Below are positions 20,481-28,058 of a stretch of DNA of 32,253 nt, piece by piece. Origin of the DNA: Acidimicrobiales bacterium (lineage in GTDB: Bacteria; Actinomycetota; Acidimicrobiia; Acidimicrobiales; Iamiaceae); assembly GCA_030448105.1 (NCBI GenBank), contig JAUJNP010000018.1:18914-51166 (forward strand), written 5' to 3'. Each line of letters begins with the position of its first letter. Within the stretch, counting starts at the first letter, position 1. The translations under genes and the position numbers were made by a program. The notes beneath the pieces are model-generated. The model had not been told where the DNA came from. It saw only the letters and a list, made by a program, of their open reading frames with translations, and ran no database searches.

Positions 20481-20780
20481 TCAGACGGTCACGCCCTCCG
20501 CCAACGCCAAGAGGAGGTCGACGACCCGTTGGTACTGACCGGCGGCAACGAGATCGAGGGGTTTCTCGTAGCCAGGATCGGGGTTCGGCGAGCGCATCCA
20601 GAACCGGGCTGCGTCATCGCGCATGATCCGCCGTGCGAGGTCGACGACGGCCGCGGAGCTCGAGCAGGCGCTCCTCTGCCTTACGGCGTGGGGTCGCGGT
20701 CTCGGCCTTCCATCGGGCCACGCTTCGAGGGTCGGTGTCGCTCACCCGCGCCAGGTCGGCGGTACGTCGTGGTCCGACAT
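20481..20780 (-). pseudogene. MbcA/ParS/Xre-type antitoxin (DUF2384) remnant, frameshifted
   Basis: Two frames join near 20652. The first reads TADLARVSDTDPRSVARWKA to RLLELR, and the second reads VVDLARRIMRDDAARFWM, then RSPNPDPGYEKPLDLVAAGQ to the stop at 20481. The second half is the classic toxin-binding domain (WMRSPNP, PLDLVAAG) of MbcA/ParS antitoxins, and the first half is the helix-turn-helix. An extra base (a G near 20652) breaks the frame. The 5' end is unclear: ATG 20780 is a candidate in another frame, so at least two lesions exist. It lies directly beside the tRNA-derived repeat at 20831. Confidence 0.65.
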
Positions 20781-20830
20781 CGGTGGTCGATCGCCCTCGC
20801 TGACCAGCACTTTCGCAAAAACCGGCAGGT

Positions 20831-20857
20831 CGGGTTCGATTCCCGTCACCCGCTCTC
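20831..20857 (+). repeat. Copy of the tRNA-Gly 3' end (attachment-site-like), inverted to the tRNA gene
   Basis: These 27 bases are identical to the T-arm, 3' acceptor strand and first flanking bases of tRNA-Gly(CCC) (23673-23699, minus strand). Similarity continues weakly for about ten bases (GCAGGAAGG against GCACGAAGG). The 5' half of a tRNA is absent. Tyrosine integrases of integrative elements use exactly such tRNA 3' ends. In addition, 20800-20815 matches 23652-23667 in direct orientation at 14 of 16 bases. Confidence 0.7.
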
Positions 20858-21036
20858 GCAGGAAGGACCAGCTCAGCTGAGGTTTCCGGCGCCCTGGGCC
20901 TCCGCCGGTCAGGGTCGAAATCGGCGGCGCTCCCGTAAGCGACGGTCACGGAGGGGTGCTGCCGGCGCGTGGTGGACAATGAACGTGTCGATGATTAGCG
21001 GCCTGTCGGCGACCGCACTCGTAGAGTCACGTCAGG

Positions 21037-21267
21037 GTGCTCGTCGACGAGTCCGGCGAAGACGCGCCCCAGATCGCGGAGCGCGCGCTTCGATCAGAGA
21101 TCACCCGGCATCGAATCACGATCGCCGTCAAGCGTGGCGTCGACCCAGCACAGGCCGTGGCCGAGGCCCTCGGCCGCGACCCCGCCTTCATCGAGCGGAC
21201 CGACCGCCTGACGGCGCAAGCTCAGGAGCCATTAAGCCTGGAGGACCGGCTGAGGCGCTGGGGCTGA
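21037..21267 (+). CDS. Hypothetical 76-residue protein
   Basis: A GTG-started, charged, helical protein (QIAERALRSEITRHRITIAVK, LSLEDRLRRWG). A TAGAGT box at 21022-21027 lies nine bases upstream, suggesting a near-leaderless start. Its stop is immediately followed by the GTG of the next ORF (TGAGTG), a coupling typical of small two-gene modules. I do not recognise the family. It resembles antitoxin-sized proteins only in size and charge. Confidence 0.5.
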   Translation: MLVDESGEDAPQIAERALRSEITRHRITIAVKRGVDPAQAVAEALGRDPAFIERTDRLTAQAQEPLSLEDRLRRWG

Positions 21268-21381
21268 GTGCCCTGGGTTCCGACTCTCTTTGAGGACTCG
21301 CTCGATCCATGGCTGGCGATCGAGCCGAACCAAGCGCGGCGACGGGCGGTGCTCGATTTCCGGCTCTTCGCGTCGGAGTAG
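21268..21381 (+). CDS. 37-residue ORF coupled to the preceding gene
   Basis: It begins at GTG directly after the stop of the 76-residue gene and reads PWVPTLFEDSLDPWLAIE and on to LFASE. The composition is protein-like. It could be a genuine small protein or the N-terminal stub of a truncated partner. The 181 bases after it contain no gene I can support. Confidence 0.4.
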   Translation: MPWVPTLFEDSLDPWLAIEPNQARRRAVLDFRLFASE

Positions 21382-21562
21382 GGAGCGGTAGGTAGGAGGG
21401 GGTCCACCACAGGGGCAGGGGCCCCGTCATCGTTGCGGCTGCTTGAAGGCTACGACGACGAAATGACCCCTGCGTGAGTGACGGTATCGGGCTGGCTGAG
21501 GCCCTGTTGGGACTGGACGCCCTCCTGCCCTGACCGCGGCTGACGTGGGACTCGGCCGGGCA

Positions 21563-21832
21563 CTAGACGCTGGCGGTGATGAGCGAAACCACGATGAGAA
21601 GGAGGAACCCCACGACGATCGTGAGGATGAGCATCACCAACCAGCGCCAGGCGCGCACGTTCCTGTCCTTGAGCGCCCGGAAGACAGCACCAGGGAACTG
21701 CAGCTGCTGAGCATGGATCGGAGCGAAGTGCGACCGATCAGTCTGCGGCACGTCGTCGAAGGTCTCTCCAACGGTTGCGGCCGGGCCACCACGTGGATAT
21801 CGCTGCGTCTTCTTGGCCCGCTTCTCGGACAC
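21563..21832 (-). CDS. Small tail-anchored membrane protein
   Basis: An 89-residue protein with a basic, polar first half (SEKRAKKTQRYPRGG) and one long hydrophobic helix at about residues 64-87, ending the protein. It is therefore likely anchored by its C-terminus. The start is GTG six bases after a TAGCTT box, a leaderless arrangement. No family recognised. It lies just downstream of the relaxase remnant on the same strand, so it may belong to the former mobile element. Confidence 0.6.
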   Translation of the reverse strand: MSEKRAKKTQRYPRGGPAATVGETFDDVPQTDRSHFAPIHAQQLQFPGAVFRALKDRNVRAWRWLVMLILTIVVGFLLLIVVSLITASV

Positions 21833-21838
21833 CGCTCG

Positions 21839-21844
21839 AAGCTA
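21839..21844 (-). promoter_or_regulatory. -10 box TAGCTT of a leaderless gene
   Basis: TAGCTT (minus strand) ends six bases before the GTG at 21832. The same hexamer precedes the Fe-S oxidoreductase gene. Confidence 0.45.
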
Positions 21845-21863
21845 CCAGTCTTCTCCGTCCGTC

Positions 21864-22079
21864 TTACCCCAGCCCGAGTCCTTGTCCCGGCGCCGGCGGG
21901 CCGTGCCGTAGTTGGTTGAGGCGGCGTCGGATCTGTTCGATTCTGGCCTGTTCGGCGTCGGGCGGGTCATCTGCGGCGAGGAGCCTCTGCTCCAGCTCGG
22001 GCCGGGGGCCAGTGGCTTCCGGGCTCGGTCGACGGGCGAGGTTGGGGCGTTGGTGGTCGGTGTCGGTGGCGGGGGTCCT
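21864..22079 (-). pseudogene. Conjugative relaxase/helicase (TraA, MobF type), last 71 codons
   Basis: Continuing the frame of the fragment at 23409-23540 across the insertion element, this segment reads RTPATDTDHQRPNLA, then ELEQRLLAADDPPDAEQARI, then QLRHGPPAPGQGLGLG and TAA. It is the charged C-terminal tail of a TraA-like relaxase. Deleting the IS at 22080-23408 joins the two segments exactly in frame. Confidence 0.6.
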
Positions 22080-23038
22080 TGAAGCGCCCCGGGTTCAGTG
22101 GAGGCTCGGTTCTCCCAGCAGCGGCGGCTGCTGGGGTTGATGTGACGGTAGTGGCGCTGCTCGAACTCGACTGGGGGGACATGGCCGAGGGCGCCGTGGA
22201 GGCGGTCGTGGTTGAACCAGTGGACCCAGCCGAGGTGGCGAGCTCGAGGTCGTCGACGGTGCGGAAGGGTCCGTCGTGGCGGACGCATTCGCGCTTGTAG
22301 AGGCCGATCACCGATTCGGCCATGGCGTTGTCGACCGAGTCGCCGACGGTGCCGATCGAGGCGACGGCACCGGCGTCATCGAGGCGGGTCGAGTAGCGGA
22401 TCGAGGTGTATTGGGTTCCGGCGTCGCTGTGGTGCACGACGCCGCCGACTCCATGGCCGTCGCGGTCTCGGGTCCAAAGGGCCATCTCGAGCGCGTCGAG
22501 GGGCAGTTCGGTGGGCATGGAGGCGGCCGTGCGCCAGCCGACGACGCGACGGGAGAAACACGTCGGACACGAACGCGGTGAAGGCCATGCCCGACCAGGT
22601 CGCCACGTAGGTGAAGTCGACCACCCACAGCTGGTTGGGCTTGGACGCCGAGAAGTGCCGTTGGACCAGATCCGCCGGTCGGGCCGCCGTGGCGTCGGGC
22701 CGGGTGGTGACCACACGCTCGTCTCGGCGGGCGCCGACCATCCCGTGGGCTCGCATCAGCCGCTCCACTCGGCAGCGGCCGACCACGACGCCGTCGCGGT
22801 GCAGTTGACGCCAAACCTTGCGGGCCCCGTAGAGGCACCGGCCTCGCCGGCGGTCCACCCAGACCCGGCGGATCTCGACCAGCAGCTCGGCATCGGCGGT
22901 CGCCCTCGCCGAGGGGGGCCGGGTCTTGGCCGCGTAGTAGGTGCTCGGGGCGATGCGCAGGCCGTGCTCGCAGAGCACCCGGCACATCGGCTCGACCCCG
23001 AAGCGGTCCCGGTGAGCGTCGATGAACGCGCTCACCAC
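22080..23038 (-). pseudogene. IS3 transposase OrfB (DDE), frameshifted
   Basis: Joining three frames recovers an IS3 integrase-core protein. FIDAHRDRFGVEPMCRVLCE begins it, WVVDFTYVAT has the first Asp, VHHSDAGTQYTS the second, and DNAMAESVIGLYK the Glu, then VHWFNHDRLHGALGHVPP. Frame losses lie near 22557 (an extra A in an AAA run) and 22241 (one base missing). A third lies near 22130, since the end LNPGRF typical of the family is in another frame. The catalytic residues survive but the protein cannot be made without several frame corrections. Confidence 0.8.
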
Positions 23039-23357
23039 GGCAGTCGCGGGTCGAGCTCCCGCGCGAAGAACGAGGACGCCGCCAACAAGATCTCGTTGGC
23101 GCGCTTGAGTTCACGCACCTCTTGCTGCAGCTGGCGGATCGTGACCGACTCGGCGGTAGTCGTGTCGGGGCGTCGGCCGGTGTCGATCTCGGCCTGCTTA
23201 CACCAGCCCCGCAACGTGTCCTTGTTGATCCCGACCCTCGGGCCGATCCGAACCACCGCCGCGTTCAACGACAGCTCAGGCTCCTGCTCCCGCGCTTCGA
23301 GCACGAGCCGGACCGTCGCTCTCGCAGCTCCTGGGGATACTTCCTCGGTGCTGGCAT
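23032..23357 (-). pseudogene. IS3 transposase OrfA, frameshifted near its start
   Basis: ATG 23357 reads MPAPRKYPQELRER, and then the frame must shift near 23315 to continue ATVRLVLEAREQ, GPRVGINKDTLRGWCKQAEI and the leucine-rich IRQLQQEVRELKRANEILL. It is a typical IS3 OrfA: helix-turn-helix then coiled coil. About four bases are missing at the join. It overlaps OrfB at its stop, as usual for IS3. Confidence 0.75.
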
Positions 23358-23408
23358 CGCACCACCCTTTCGTGGCTTCGATGCCGCCACAAGACCCGGG
23401 GCGCTTCA

Positions 23409-23540
23409 GTCGGTGTCGAGGATCCAGCGTTGGCGGCGTTCGGTGCCCCATTCTCTGGTGAGGCCGTCGGCGGCTTGGTCGAGGTTGTCGGCGACGGCGT
23501 GGATGTGGGTGGTTTCTTTGGCTCGGCTCATGGCCACGTA
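23409..23540 (-). pseudogene. Conjugative relaxase/helicase (TraA, MobF type), C-terminal fragment
   Basis: The segment YVAMSRAKETTHIHAVADN followed by LDQAADGLTREWGTERRQR is the end of the helicase domain (motif VI-like 'YVAMSRA') and linker of actinobacterial TraA relaxases, which nick and unwind plasmid or integrative-element DNA for conjugation. Homology begins abruptly at about 23540 and nothing relaxase-like lies upstream, so most of the gene is gone. At its 3' side it is interrupted by the IS, whose first bases supply a TGA. Confidence 0.7.
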
Positions 23541-23675
23541 GCGTGACCGTGACCACGACGGGCCTGGGCCGGCGCTCCCATAGGTCACGCCGAGGTCACG
23601 GCCGCCCTCAGCGCGAGGAAGGTCCTGGCCCGACCGACGCAGCGCACCGGCCTGACCAGTACCTTCGTGCGAGAG

Positions 23676-23746
23676 AGCGGGTGACGGGAATCGAACCCGC
23701 GTTCTCAGCTTGGGAAGCTGATGTTCTGCCTCTGAACTACACCCGC
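23676..23746 (-). tRNA. tRNA-Gly (anticodon CCC)
   Basis: A 71-base cloverleaf. The acceptor GCGGGTG (5', at 23746) pairs with CACCCGC (3', 23677-23683), with T73 as in glycine tRNAs. The anticodon stem is TCAGC/GCTGA around loop TTCCCAA, giving anticodon CCC. The T-arm GCGGG-TTCGATT-CCCGT is regular. No CCA is encoded. The 3' end faces the island and is duplicated at 20831. Confidence 0.93.
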
Positions 23747-23819
23747 AGGGTGGTCGGCGAGCATAGCCAACGGCTCCGTGCCCGCTCGGGCTCGCCCTGC
23801 GCCCGCCGCGTGCCGCTCG

Positions 23820-24719
23820 TCACGGCTCGGACGGGGGCCCGGCTCCGGCTGACGCCGGCGCCTCGACCTCCTCGAGGACCGGCGTGACCTGACCGTCGGC
23901 GTCGGTGACGGTGGGGACGGTGCCGTCACGCAGGTCGATCACCACTCCGTCGCCGGCGCCAACTGCGTGCGCGGATGCGGGCGCCGTGGCCGACCGGCGT
24001 CTGACGCCGTAGGCGGCGGCCAGCAGCACCAGCAGGCAGCCGACCAGCACGCCTCGCGCCGGCCCGCCGAGCGCTCCTTCGAAGGCCAGGATCGTCAGCA
24101 GGTTGAGCACGGCGTGGGTGGCGGCGGCGGCCAACAGCGAGCCGGACCGGTACACCACCGCCGCGGCCAGGGCGGCGAAGGCCAGGAAGGCGAGCGTGCT
24201 GGCCACATCGTCCATCTGAGCGCGGTGGCCGGGCAGGAGCACGAACCACAGGCCGGCCAGCGCGAAGCCCGCCACCCGGGCCGGGCGTGCCGGCACTAGC
24301 CAGGCCAGCAGGATCGCGGTGGCCACCGCGGGTACGGCGAAGCGGTACACCAGCTCCTCGGCGAGAGCGGACAGGAGCACCGCGATCACGTCGGGACCAT
24401 GGCCCGAGCGCACCATGAGCACCGACCCGAGGACGACCCCGCCGGCGGCCGCCAGCCAGAACGGCCCGGCGGCGCCCGTGGCGCGGGGACGGCCGAAGGC
24501 CCGACGCCCGAGCATGACCAAGAGGGCGAGCGCCGGCAGGAGCGACGGGGAGAGCACCACCCGGCCGAGGGTCACCGTGGGCAGCACGCCGAGGAGGCTG
24601 GCCGCCTCCACCAGCGCGGTGGCCAGCGCGCCCACCAGCAACTGCCGCTGGCGGGTGGGCGTGAGCGGTCGCGGGCGGCGGTGGAGGATCGAGGCACGGG
24701 CGCGGGCAACGGCGGTCAT
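23820..24719 (-). CDS. CPBP family intramembrane metalloprotease
   Basis: A 299-residue polytopic membrane protein. Motif 1 is EExxxR at Glu121-Glu122-Arg126 (AEELVYRF), His165 (PGHR) lies in the second motif region, and motif 3 is HxxxN at His202-Asn206 (THAVLN). These are the metal ligands of CPBP (CAAX-type) proteases, which cleave membrane substrates or help in bacteriocin self-protection. The substrate is unknown. A soluble acidic C-terminal tail of about 60 residues is unusual. The ATG overlaps the stop of the DUF1385 gene (ATGA), so the two are co-expressed. Confidence 0.82.
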   Translation of the reverse strand: MTAVARARASILHRRPRPLTPTRQRQLLVGALATALVEAASLLGVLPTVTLGRVVLSPSLLPALALLVMLGRRAFGRPRATGAAGPFWLAAAGGVVLGSVLMVRSGHGPDVIAVLLSALAEELVYRFAVPAVATAILLAWLVPARPARVAGFALAGLWFVLLPGHRAQMDDVASTLAFLAFAALAAAVVYRSGSLLAAAATHAVLNLLTILAFEGALGGPARGVLVGCLLVLLAAAYGVRRRSATAPASAHAVGAGDGVVIDLRDGTVPTVTDADGQVTPVLEEVEAPASAGAGPPSEP

Positions 24720-25684
24720 GCCCGCGCCCCCTCGACGAGCGGGGCCGGCTGGCCAACCGGTGGACGGACCTGCGCCTCGGAGGCCAGGGTCGCCTCCAGA
24801 GCGGCCACGGCCACCTCGATCTGGTCGTCGTCGGGCTCTCGGGTGGTGAGGGTCTGCAGCCACGACCCGGGCGCGGTGAGGACCCGACCCGCCCACGTGC
24901 GCTGGTGGCGACCAGCGAAGCGGATGGCCTCGTAGGACAGTCCGGCCACCACCGGCAGGAGCAGGACCCGGGAGGTCACCAGCACCGGCCAGCTCGGCGT
25001 GCCCACGGCCACGTGGGCGAGGACCGCCACCGCCACCACCAGGAGCAGGAAGCTGGTGCCGCACCGGGGGTGGCGGCGGTCGAAGGCCCGGATGGCGGCG
25101 GGTTCGAGGGCCACCCCGTGCTCGTAGGCGTGGATGGTCATGTGCTCGGCGCCGTGGTAGCCGAACACCCGGCGCACCTCCGACGAGAGCGACAGCAGGC
25201 AGAGGTAGCCGAGGAGCACGCCGAGTCGCAGCGCCCCCTCCACGAGGTTGAACCCCACCGGCCCGTCCACCCCCAACGCCTTGGTGAGGGCGGCGGGCAG
25301 GATCCCGAACATCCCCACCGCCAACGCCGCGGCCACGACGGTGGACACCACCAGGCCGACCGTCGAATAGCCCGACCCGGAACCCGCACCCGAGGGGTCG
25401 TCGTCGCCCCGCTCGGCGGCGGCCCACACCATGGCCTTGGTGCCGAGGCCGACGGACTCGCCGAGGGCGAGCACGCCCCGGACGAGGGGCATCCGCCGCC
25501 ACCGGGCCCGATCCGGCAGGCGGCGACACGTGGTGGTGATGGAGCCGTCGGCGCGGCGCGCCGCCGCGCCCCAGGCGCCGTCGCGGCGCATCATCACCCC
25601 TTCCAGCAGGGCCTGGCCGCCGATCGGCCCTCTTCCCGTCCCACCGTGCTCTGCTGCCACCGCTCCGGCCATCCTTCCGGCCAC
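24716..25684 (-). CDS. DUF1385 (YqhQ-like) membrane protein
   Basis: A 322-residue protein with the DUF1385 hallmarks: IGGQALLEGVMMRR near the N-terminus and FGYHGAEHMTIHAYEHG in the middle, followed by DRRHPRCGTSFLLLV. About four transmembrane segments are present. The function is unknown. The family is common in Actinobacteria and Firmicutes, and in some genomes sits beside prfA/prmC. The start is GTG at 25684, ATG at 25672 being the alternative. Neither has a clear Shine-Dalgarno. It is the first gene of a two-gene unit with the CPBP protease. Confidence 0.85.
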   Translation of the reverse strand: MAGRMAGAVAAEHGGTGRGPIGGQALLEGVMMRRDGAWGAAARRADGSITTTCRRLPDRARWRRMPLVRGVLALGESVGLGTKAMVWAAAERGDDDPSGAGSGSGYSTVGLVVSTVVAAALAVGMFGILPAALTKALGVDGPVGFNLVEGALRLGVLLGYLCLLSLSSEVRRVFGYHGAEHMTIHAYEHGVALEPAAIRAFDRRHPRCGTSFLLLVVAVAVLAHVAVGTPSWPVLVTSRVLLLPVVAGLSYEAIRFAGRHQRTWAGRVLTAPGSWLQTLTTREPDDDQIEVAVAALEATLASEAQVRPPVGQPAPLVEGARA

Positions 25685-25707
25685 GCAGTGTGGCGTCGTT
25701 GGACTGC

Positions 25708-25713
25708 ATCTTA
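25708..25713 (-). promoter_or_regulatory. -10 box TAAGAT upstream of the DUF1385 gene
   Basis: TAAGAT on the minus strand, with TTGACC (25733-25738) 19 bases upstream as a loose -35. It predicts a short leader of about 17 bases before the GTG at 25684. Confidence 0.45.
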
Positions 25714-25743
25714 CTCAGCGTGAGCGTGGCTAGGTCAAACGAA

Positions 25744-27984
25744 CTAGTCCGTCGGCTCGCGCGTCTCGGAGGCGACCAGGTCCTCCACCACCCGGCGTTC
25801 GCCGGTCTCGATGGCCTCGAGGAGGTGCATGGCGATGTCGGCCACCTTCACCTCGTCGTCGTCCTTGCCGGCGCCCTTCACCCCGTCGTCGATCATGATG
25901 TAGCAGAAGGGGCAGGCGGTGGCGACCCGGCTGGCACCGGTTTCGATCAGCTCCTCGGAGCGGGCGTCGTTCACCTTGGTGCCGATGGTCTCCTCCATCC
26001 ACATGCGGGCCCCGCCCGCCCCGCAGCACATGCCCTTGGTGCCGTTGCGGCCGGCCTCCACCACGTCGATTCCCCCCAGGCTGCCGATCACGTTGCGGGG
26101 GGCGAGGTACACGTCGTTGTGGCGGCCCAGGTAGCAGGAGTCGTGGTAGACGACCCGCTCGTCGAGTCGGGCCTCGCTCAGGTCGAGCTTGCCCTGGTCG
26201 ATGAGCCACTCGAGGAACTGGCTGTGGTGCACGACCTCGTAGCGGCCGCCGAGCTGGGGGTACTCGTTCATCAGCGTGTTGAAGCAGTGGGGGCACTGGG
26301 TGACGATCTTCTTCACGCCCATGCCGTTCAGCGTCTCGACGTTCTGCATGGCCAGCATCTGGAAGATGTACTCGTTGCCCGACCGGCGGGCGGGGTCGCC
26401 GGTGCAGTTCTCGGCCGGGCCCAGGATGGCGAAGTCCACGCCGGCTCGCTGCATGAGCCGGGCCATGGCCTGGGTGACCTTCTGGTTCTTGTCGTCGAAG
26501 GACCCGGCGCAACCGACCCAGTAGAGGTACTCGTGGGTGAAGGGCTCGGAGCCGTCGACGATGTCGATGCCGTCGAGCTTGGTGGCCCACGCCCCCCGGT
26601 CGGCCTGGCTCATGCCCCACGGGTTGGCGCTGTTCTCCATCGACCGGTAGGCGGTGCCCAGCTCGGTGGGGAAGTTCGACTCCATGAGCGACAGGTAGCG
26701 CCGCATGTCGAGGATCTTGTCGAGGATCTCGATGTTGACCGGGCAGATCTCGTCGCAGGCCTTGCACGACGTGCAGGCCCACACCTCCTCGGGGGTGATG
26801 CGCTCGAACAGGGAGTTGGCACCGATGGTGATGTCGGGCACCACACCGATGGGCGGCGACACCTGGGGCGTGCCGGTGGCGGCCATCACCTCGCCCGTCT
26901 TGAGCACGATCTCCCGGGGGTCGAGCGACTTGCCGGTGGCGTGGGCCGGGCACACGCTGGTGCACCGCCCGCACATGGTGCAGGCGTCGGTGTCGAGCAG
27001 CTGCTTCCACGTGAAGTCCTCCACCGTGGAGGCGCCGAACGTCTCGAGCTCGGTCTCCATCAGGTTGGGCATCGGCTTCATGGCGCCCTTGGGCCGCTCC
27101 CGGTCCCGCAGGTACATGTTCAACGGCGAGGTGAACATGTGGCGCAGCATGGTGACGGGCAGGATCGCGAGGAAGACGAGGAACGACGCCACGTGGGCCA
27201 CCCACCAGATCTGGTGAGCGCCGCGGAGGTGGCCGGTGCCGTCGATCAGCCCCGCCAGGGGGTAGCCGACGAACGACCACCGCTCGAACGCCGGGCGGCC
27301 GTCCAGGGCGATCCGCCACGCCTCGGCGCCGAAGCCGGTGACGGCCATGACGAGGAACGTGCCGAGGATCAGGGCGTGCTCGGGCTTGGTCTTGATGCGG
27401 ATGCGGTAGGGGCGCTGGACGTAGCGCCGCACGATCGCCCACACCACGCCCACCAACATCGCCAGCCCGGCGGCGTCGGCGACGGCCGAGTAGCCCTGGT
27501 ACACCCGGCCGTGAAGGAACTTGGCGGACTCGGGCATCTGGTGGTCGATCTCCAACACGGTGGTGACGGCCAGCAGGATCAGGAAGCTGAAGTAGATGAG
27601 CGAGTGCATGATCCCGGCGGCGGGATCGCGCAGCAGGGTCTGCATGTAGACACCGGCCCGGAAGTCCTTCAGGCGACGGCCGGCGTTCTTGGCGGTGGTG
27701 GCCCGGCGATCGGGGGCGCCCCGCTCCCAGTTCTTCGCCCGCTGGGAGAACAGCACCGCCCCGTAGACGATGAGCACCGGCACCACCGTGTAGAAGGCGA
27801 GCTGCAACGGCCCCGGAACGTTGGTGAACACCGGACGGTGGATTGGCGAGTCGTCGTGCCAGCCGGTGAGGAGGGGCACCACGCCGGACACGACGGTGAA
27901 CGCCCCGATCACCAGCCCGAGGCCGACGATGAGCTGATGCGGCCGGACTCGGCGGGCAGGGCGGGTCGGGGCTTCGGTGGCCAT
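25744..27984 (-). CDS. Membrane-bound Fe-S oxidoreductase, heterodisulfide reductase type
   Basis: A 746-residue fusion. Residues 1-290 hold about six membrane helices of the NarI/cytochrome b-like type, with several His that could bind haem. Next are two [4Fe-4S] motifs: Cys335-Cys338-Cys341-Cys345 and Cys404-Cys407-Cys410-Cys414. Then come two cysteine-rich CCG-type domains (YWVGCAGS with CPHCFNTL, and CYLGRHNDVY with CCGAGG and CPFC). This architecture (FadF-like; mycobacterial Rv0338c relatives) carries electrons between a soluble donor, often ETF or acyl-CoA dehydrogenases, and the quinone pool. The ATG at 27984 follows a TAGCTT box by nine bases. The role in fatty acid oxidation is inferred. 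Confidence 0.88.
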   Translation of the reverse strand: MATEAPTRPARRVRPHQLIVGLGLVIGAFTVVSGVVPLLTGWHDDSPIHRPVFTNVPGPLQLAFYTVVPVLIVYGAVLFSQRAKNWERGAPDRRATTAKNAGRRLKDFRAGVYMQTLLRDPAAGIMHSLIYFSFLILLAVTTVLEIDHQMPESAKFLHGRVYQGYSAVADAAGLAMLVGVVWAIVRRYVQRPYRIRIKTKPEHALILGTFLVMAVTGFGAEAWRIALDGRPAFERWSFVGYPLAGLIDGTGHLRGAHQIWWVAHVASFLVFLAILPVTMLRHMFTSPLNMYLRDRERPKGAMKPMPNLMETELETFGASTVEDFTWKQLLDTDACTMCGRCTSVCPAHATGKSLDPREIVLKTGEVMAATGTPQVSPPIGVVPDITIGANSLFERITPEEVWACTSCKACDEICPVNIEILDKILDMRRYLSLMESNFPTELGTAYRSMENSANPWGMSQADRGAWATKLDGIDIVDGSEPFTHEYLYWVGCAGSFDDKNQKVTQAMARLMQRAGVDFAILGPAENCTGDPARRSGNEYIFQMLAMQNVETLNGMGVKKIVTQCPHCFNTLMNEYPQLGGRYEVVHHSQFLEWLIDQGKLDLSEARLDERVVYHDSCYLGRHNDVYLAPRNVIGSLGGIDVVEAGRNGTKGMCCGAGGARMWMEETIGTKVNDARSEELIETGASRVATACPFCYIMIDDGVKGAGKDDDEVKVADIAMHLLEAIETGERRVVEDLVASETREPTD

Positions 27985-27993
27985 GACGCCGCG

Positions 27994-27999
27994 AAGCTA
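27994..27999 (-). promoter_or_regulatory. -10 box TAGCTT before the Fe-S oxidoreductase gene
   Basis: TAGCTT, nine bases before the ATG at 27984, with no Shine-Dalgarno in the gap. It implies a leader of no more than a few bases. Confidence 0.45.
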
Positions 28000-28058
28000 C
28001 CTCCGCGCTCCTGGGCCCCCGAAACCGGGCGGCGTGGGGCCGACGGGCGGAGCAGGCT

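Larger units (their letters stand above)
22080..23408 (-). mobile_element. IS3-family insertion sequence, degenerate
   Basis: A 1329-bp element with terminal inverted repeats that start TGAAGCGCCCCGGGT at both ends (left from 22080, right from 23408 inward) and continue with mismatches. It encodes the two overlapping IS3 ORFs on the minus strand, both frameshifted. The ends are TG/CA as in IS3. I see no target-site duplication (flanks CCT on the left and GTC on the right). It lies inside the relaxase gene. Confidence 0.88.

Noticed and set aside
20760..20857. A second complete tRNA gene
   Set aside because: No matching 5' acceptor strand, D-arm or anticodon stem is found upstream of the 3' fragment.
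20614..20979. A 121-codon minus-strand ORF
   Set aside because: Its middle part is a translation of the tRNA-derived repeat (a GNRTR-type artefact). Only the last segment belongs to the antitoxin remnant.
22077..23411. Target-site duplication of the IS3 element
   Set aside because: The 3-base flanks (CCT and GTC) differ, and shifting the ends by one base does not give a match.
23543..23887. A plus-strand ORF containing the segment RVTGIEPAFSA
   Set aside because: It is the well-known spurious translation of the reverse strand of a tRNA gene, here tRNA-Gly.
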